Source: Amnibacterium kyonggiense
Lineage (GTDB): Bacteria > Actinomycetota > Actinomycetes > Actinomycetales > Microbacteriaceae
Direction: 5' to 3'
Assembly (NCBI RefSeq): GCF_004364555.1
Contig: NZ_SOAM01000003.1
Span: forward strand, 496,001-560,000
DNA length: 64,000 nt
Below the pieces are notes generated by a model, which was not told the DNA's origin, searched no databases, and saw nothing but the letters and a program-made list of their open reading frames with translations. The position numbers and the translations under genes are program-made. Each line of letters starts with the position of its first letter. The first letter of the stretch is position 1. Shown one piece after another: positions 60,359 to 64,000 of the stretch.

Positions 60359-61087
60359 TCAGTCCGTCGCGCCGTCGAGGAGTCGGGACACGATCGGTGC
60401 GGCCGGCGCCGCCCTGAGCGAGGCGAGCGACCCCTGCTGCAGCACCCGGCCCCGGTCGATGACGACGACCTCGTCCGCCAGGGCCTCCGCGTCGCGGACA
60501 TCGTGGGTGACGAGCAGCGCCGAGCCCGCGAACGCGCGGAGCTGCGCGCGGATCGCGTCGCGGAGCGCGGGCCGCAGCTCCGCGTCGATCGCCGCGAGCG
60601 GCTCGTCGAGCAGGACGAGCCGCGGGCTCCGGGCCAGCGTCCGGACGAGCGCGACGCGGGCGGCCTGGCCGCCGGACACGGCGCTCGGCCGGCGGTCCGC
60701 GAGGTCGGCGAGGCCCGCGTCCGTCAGCAGCCGATGCGCCTCCGCGCGGGCCGCGGACCGCGAGCGCCCCTGCGTCCGCAGCCCGAAGGCGACGTTCGCG
60801 GCGACGGTGAGGTGCGGGAACAGGGCCGACTGCTGCTGCACGACGCCGATCGGGCGGCGTTCCGGTGGCACGACCCGGCCGGACGCCACGTCCTCGAGCA
60901 CCTCGCCGTCGACGACCACCCGGCCGCCGTCGAGGGGCAGGAGGCCAGCGATCGCCGCGACCGCCGTCGACTTCCCCGCGCCGTTGCGACCCATGAGCGC
61001 GACGACCCGGTGCGCGGGCACCACCAGCCGCGCGTCCAGCACGAAGCCGTCGCGCTCGACGCGGAGCTCGGCGTCGAGGCCGCTCAC
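60359..61087 (-). CDS. modC: Molybdate ABC transporter ATP-binding protein
   Basis: GTG 61087 overlaps the modB stop (GTGA). The 242-residue ATPase has Walker A (GRNGAGKST), the Q-loop (GVVQQQSALFPHL), signature SAVSGGQAARVAL, Walker B LVLLDEPLAAID and the switch His (LLVTHD). It drives molybdate import with ModA and ModB. It is shorter than E. coli ModC (352) because the C-terminal molybdate-binding (TOBE) domain is missing; that domain occurs instead in the separate HTH-TOBE protein upstream. Confidence 0.87.
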   Translation of the reverse strand: MSGLDAELRVERDGFVLDARLVVPAHRVVALMGRNGAGKSTAVAAIAGLLPLDGGRVVVDGEVLEDVASGRVVPPERRPIGVVQQQSALFPHLTVAANVAFGLRTQGRSRSAARAEAHRLLTDAGLADLADRRPSAVSGGQAARVALVRTLARSPRLVLLDEPLAAIDAELRPALRDAIRAQLRAFAGSALLVTHDVRDAEALADEVVVIDRGRVLQQGSLASLRAAPAAPIVSRLLDGATD

Positions 61088-61905
61088 CGCCCGATCCCCT
61101 GCAGCCAGTGGTCCCGCAGCGATACGAGCACGGCGACCGCCACGACCATGAGCACGACGGAGATCGCGATCGCCGCCTCGGGATCGCTGTTCAGCGCGAG
61201 GTAGGCGGCGATCGGCAGCGTCTGCGTGACCTTCGGCAGGCTGCCCGCGAAGGTCACCGTCGCGCCGAACTCGCCGATCGCCCGCGCGAACGCGAGCACG
61301 GCGCCGGCGGCGACGCCCGGCGCGGCGAGGGGCAGCGTGACCCGGACGAAGCGCGTCCACGGCCCCGCCCCGAGCGTGGTCGCAGCGACCGCGAAGCGGC
61401 GATCGACGCCGCGCAGCGCTCCCTCCACGCCGAGCACGAGGAACGGGAGGCCGACGAAGGTCTGCGCCACGACCACCGCGGCGGTCGAGAACGGGATCTG
61501 CACGCCGGTCGCCTGGAAGAGCGGACCGCCGAGCAGCCCGGTCCGCCCGAGCAGCAGGAGCAGGGCGATGCCGCCGACGACCGGCGGCAGCACGAGCGGC
61601 GTGATCACGAGCGCCCGCACGAGCCGCCGCAGCGGGCCGGGCCAGCCGTCGGCACCCGAGAGCACGACGGCGAGCGGGACGCCGAGGAGGACGCAGCACC
61701 CGGTCGACGCCGCGGCCGTGCCGAGCGAGAGGCCGAGCGCCGGTAGCACGGTGTCGCCCGCGAGGAGGTCGCCGAGGTGCGCCCACGGCGCTCGGGCCAG
61801 GAGCGCGACGAGCGGGCCGACGAGCAGCAGGAAGGCGATCGCGCCCGGGACCAGCACGGCGCGCGGGATGCGGGCGAGGGGGTCGCGCCGACGACGCGCG
61901 CTCAT
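61084..61905 (-). CDS. modB: Molybdate ABC transporter permease
   Basis: The 273-residue protein has six predicted helices and the ModB/CysT-type motif ARAIGEFGATVTFAG for contact with the ATPase, plus LPLVLPPVVGGIALLLL. It forms the membrane channel of the molybdate importer. It lies between modA (45 bases upstream) and modC (overlapping). Confidence 0.9.
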   Translation of the reverse strand: MSARRRRDPLARIPRAVLVPGAIAFLLLVGPLVALLARAPWAHLGDLLAGDTVLPALGLSLGTAAASTGCCVLLGVPLAVVLSGADGWPGPLRRLVRALVITPLVLPPVVGGIALLLLLGRTGLLGGPLFQATGVQIPFSTAAVVVAQTFVGLPFLVLGVEGALRGVDRRFAVAATTLGAGPWTRFVRVTLPLAAPGVAAGAVLAFARAIGEFGATVTFAGSLPKVTQTLPIAAYLALNSDPEAAIAISVVLMVVAVAVLVSLRDHWLQGIGR

Positions 61906-61950
61906 CGCGGCCGCAGCAGTCGGGATCCGCAGCAGGAGCGCCGCGGAGGT

Positions 61951-62745
61951 CTATCGCGGAGCAAGGAACCCGGCCGCCCGTAGGTCGGCCTCGTGCGCCT
62001 GCACGTACGCGACCCACGCCCCGGCCAGCGCCGCGTTCCTCGAGCCCTTCAGCGGCGCGATCGGGTACGCGGTGACCGCCTCGTCCGCCTCCGGGAACGG
62101 GATGCCCTCGACCTTCGAGCCCGCGGCCCGCACGTCGGTGACGTAGACGAGGCCGGCGTCGGCCTCGTTCCCCTCCACCTTCGTCAGCACACTGGTGACG
62201 TCGGGCTCGTAGCTGTCCGGCTTCGGTGCGACCTTCGCGAGGTCGAACACCTGCGTGGCCGCCGCGCCGCAGGGCACCGTCCGGTCGCAGACGACGACCG
62301 TCTTCGCCGCGTCGCCGAAGTCGGCGAGCCCCGTGATCCTCCCCGGGTTCCCCGGCGGCACCGCGATCTCGAGCTCGTTCCGCGCGATGACGACGGGATC
62401 TCCGGCCGTGAGCGACGCGTCCTGGACGGTCCGCATCGTCTTCGTGCTCGCGGCGGCGAAGACGTCCACCGTCGCACCGGAGACGATGGAGGCCGCGAGC
62501 GTCGAGCTGCCGCCGAAGTTGAAGGTGATCGTCGTCCCGGGGTGCTCCTGCTGGAAGGACGCGGCGAGCTTCGGGAACACCTCGTTCAGGCTCGCGGCCG
62601 CGTCGACCGTGATCCCGCCGCCGAGCGACGGGGAGGGCGATGAGGACGGCGCCCCGCTCGCGGCGGGCAGGTCCTGCGCGCAGCCCGCGAGCGCGAGCGC
62701 GGCCAGCGCGGCGACGGCGGCGAGCGCGGGGAGGCGGCGGGTCAC
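61951..62745 (-). CDS. modA: Molybdate-binding lipoprotein
   Basis: GTG 62745 opens a lipoprotein signal (LAALALAGC). The 264-residue protein shows the ModA pattern: ITVDAAASLNEVFPKLAASFQQEHPGTTITFNFGGSSTLAASI, then VDVFAAAS, and late EADAGLVYVTDVRAA. It captures molybdate (or tungstate) outside the membrane. The start overlaps the stop of the HTH-TOBE gene by four bases. Confidence 0.92.
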   Translation of the reverse strand: MTRRLPALAAVAALAALALAGCAQDLPAASGAPSSSPSPSLGGGITVDAAASLNEVFPKLAASFQQEHPGTTITFNFGGSSTLAASIVSGATVDVFAAASTKTMRTVQDASLTAGDPVVIARNELEIAVPPGNPGRITGLADFGDAAKTVVVCDRTVPCGAAATQVFDLAKVAPKPDSYEPDVTSVLTKVEGNEADAGLVYVTDVRAAGSKVEGIPFPEADEAVTAYPIAPLKGSRNAALAGAWVAYVQAHEADLRAAGFLAPR

Positions 62746-63167
62746 CGGACCTCCCGCCGCGGGTCGGCGTGCTCGATCACGACGGTCGTCGCCTTGACGG
62801 AGGCCGTCGCGACCGCGCCGGGCTCGAGCCGGAGCTCGTCCGCCGCCTCGCGGCTCATCAGCGAGACGAACCGGAACGGACCGGCCTGCAGCTCGACCTG
62901 CGCCATCACGCCGTCGCGGAGCACCCGGGTGACGATTCCGGTCACGCGGTTCCGCGCGGAGGACGTGCCCTCGGCGGGCAGCAGGCGGGCGAGCGGCGAC
63001 TCGTTGGCGATCTGCGTCGCGAGCGCCGCGAGCTCGGCGCCGCCGACGGTCGCCGGGCCGGCCGAGCGGTCGACCTCGATGCGGCCGCTGTCGCCCCAGC
63101 GGCGGAGGGTGTCGTCGCTGACGCCCAGCAGTGCCGCCGCATCCGTGACCCTGATCCGATCGACCAC
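62742..63167 (-). CDS. HTH-TOBE molybdate-responsive regulator/binding protein
   Basis: The N-terminal half is a MerR/excisionase-like helix-turn-helix (RVTDAAALLGVSDDTLRRWGDSGRIEVDR); the C-terminal half is a single TOBE/Mop domain (ARNRVTGIVTRVLRDGVMAQVELQAGPFRFVSLMSREAADEL) that binds molybdate. It probably senses intracellular molybdate and represses the mod operon of which it is the first gene. GTG 63167 lies close to GGGGGAG; an ATG at 63185 is a possible longer start. Confidence 0.8.
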   Translation of the reverse strand: MVDRIRVTDAAALLGVSDDTLRRWGDSGRIEVDRSAGPATVGGAELAALATQIANESPLARLLPAEGTSSARNRVTGIVTRVLRDGVMAQVELQAGPFRFVSLMSREAADELRLEPGAVATASVKATTVVIEHADPRREVR

Positions 63168-63251
63168 CGCTCCCCCGTTCCGCATTCGCGTCGGAAATGG
63201 AGCCTACTGGCCGCATCCGCGGAGCCGAGTCGCCGGTGGTTGGATCGACGG

Positions 63252-64000
63252 GTGCTCGACGCCCGCTTCGCCCGGCAGGTGCGCCTGCCCGGCTTCGGGC
63301 AGGCGGGGCAGGAGCGGCTCGGCGCCGCACGGGTCGTCGTCGTCGGAGCGGGCGGGCTCGGGAGCGCGATCCTCCCGACGCTCGCCGCCGCGGGCGTCGG
63401 TGACCTCGTGATCGTCGACGACGACCGGGTCGAGACGACGAACCTCCACCGGCAGACGCTGTACGGCGCGGACGACGTCGGTGCGCGGAAGGCGGAGGTC
63501 GCCGCCGCGAAGCTGTCGGCCACCGCCGTGGTCGAGCGGGTCACGAACGCGAGCGCGCCCGCGCTCGTCGCGGGGGCGACGGTCGTGGTCGACGGCACGG
63601 ACGACCTCGACGCCCGCTACGCCCTCGACGACGCGTGCGCGGCGGCCGGGATCCCGCTCGTGTGGGGCTCGGCGATCGGCTTCACCGGGCAGGTCGGCGT
63701 GGCCGCACCGGGTGCGCCGCGCTGGCGGGACCTCTTCCCCCGGCGGCCGGACGCGGGCACGCTGGACACCTGCGAGACGGTCGGCGTGCTGCCGAGCGTG
63801 TGCACCACGGTCGGCGGCGCCATGGCCTCCGAGGTGCTGAAGCTGCTCATCGGCATCGGGGCGCCGCTCGTCGGGCGGGTGCTGGTCTTCGACGCGGCCG
63901 CGGCCACCGTCCGGGAGATCGCGTACGGTGCGGCTGACGACCAGGGGACATCGGGAGACGAGGGGACGATGGCGGACATCGAGGAGATCTCACCGGCCGA
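63252..64000 (+). CDS. moeB: MoeB/ThiF-type activating enzyme, 3' end cut off
   Basis: The frame from GTG 63252 runs off the window. It has the adenylating E1-like fold: RFARQVRLPGFGQAGQERL, nucleotide motif VVVVGAGGLGSAILPTLAAAG, DDDRVETTNLHRQ, DGTDDLDARYALDDAC and GVLPSVCTTVGGAMASEVLKLL. MoeB-type proteins adenylate the C-terminus of sulfur carriers such as MoaD for molybdopterin synthesis. The last visible residues (MADIEEISPA) look like the start of a rhodanese domain, as in MoeBR fusions. Its place divergent to the mod operon supports a role in molybdenum cofactor supply. Confidence 0.85.
   Translation, partial: MLDARFARQVRLPGFGQAGQERLGAARVVVVGAGGLGSAILPTLAAAGVGDLVIVDDDRVETTNLHRQTLYGADDVGARKAEVAAAKLSATAVVERVTNASAPALVAGATVVVDGTDDLDARYALDDACAAAGIPLVWGSAIGFTGQVGVAAPGAPRWRDLFPRRPDAGTLDTCETVGVLPSVCTTVGGAMASEVLKLLIGIGAPLVGRVLVFDAAAATVREIAYGAADDQGTSGDEGTMADIEEISPA

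Overview
The window is high-GC DNA with strong G/C at third codon positions. It uses many GTG starts and 4-base ATGA/GTGA overlaps between genes. It carries typical actinobacterial families: an LCP protein, a DUF4232 lipoprotein, a DUF222-HNH protein, a TipAL-type MerR regulator and a long-form GAPDH. Together these point to an actinobacterium, most likely a member of the Microbacteriaceae. The genus cannot be fixed from the sequence alone.

Left chromosomal part (1-33,500). It opens with a cut-off LCP cell-wall gene and then holds mostly housekeeping and accessory genes. These include a CitA/DcuS-type two-component system next to a DctA-type dicarboxylate symporter (5.4-9.1 kb), a long GAPDH, and an MFS exporter. 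A GH42 beta-galactosidase stands divergent to a sugar ABC transporter whose last gene is a LacI regulator; two matching 14-bp operators lie in the divergent promoter (13.2-19.7 kb). Next come a YceI gene with a MarR-like operator and a LysR/YeiH divergent pair sharing one dyad. Then follow an APC transporter coupled to a nitrilase-family amidase, a GNAT-AAA fusion, an acyl-CoA synthetase, and a TetR regulon with three matching operators (31.0-33.4 kb).

Genomic island (about 33,499-58,116; 24.6 kb). An exact 48-bp direct repeat marks both ends. The right copy is the 3' two thirds of an intact tRNA-Glu(CUC) gene; the left copy is the displaced tRNA 3' fragment, still followed by its own terminator. 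A tyrosine integrase lies just inside the right end, and a second near-identical 23-bp repeat, probably arm-type integrase sites, lies inside each end. The cargo is a mosaic. (a) An alpha-galactoside module: a secreted GH27 alpha-galactosidase with a C-terminal tectonin/PLL-like propeller, two paralogous AraC regulators, a cellulase-like glycosidase, a sugar ABC importer, a GH36 alpha-galactosidase, a DUF5107-TPR protein and an epimerase-fold protein. (b) A Septu-like defence pair (PtuA-type ATPase and PtuB-type HNH nuclease, no reverse transcriptase) preceded by a hairpin with 51 perfect base pairs. (c) A small operon with a Cys-containing 47-residue peptide, an anchored protein, a secreted lipase and an in-frame but stop-separated DUF6636-like domain. 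The GH27, first AraC, Septu and lipase parts use more A/T-ending codons than the sugar operon, which looks chromosome-like. This suggests assembly from more than one source.

Right chromosomal part (58,150-64,000). It holds a FUSC-type membrane protein, an UlaG-like metallo-hydrolase, and a molybdate cluster: a TOBE/HTH protein and modABC read leftward, with a divergent MoeB-type activating enzyme that seems to enter a rhodanese domain at the window edge.
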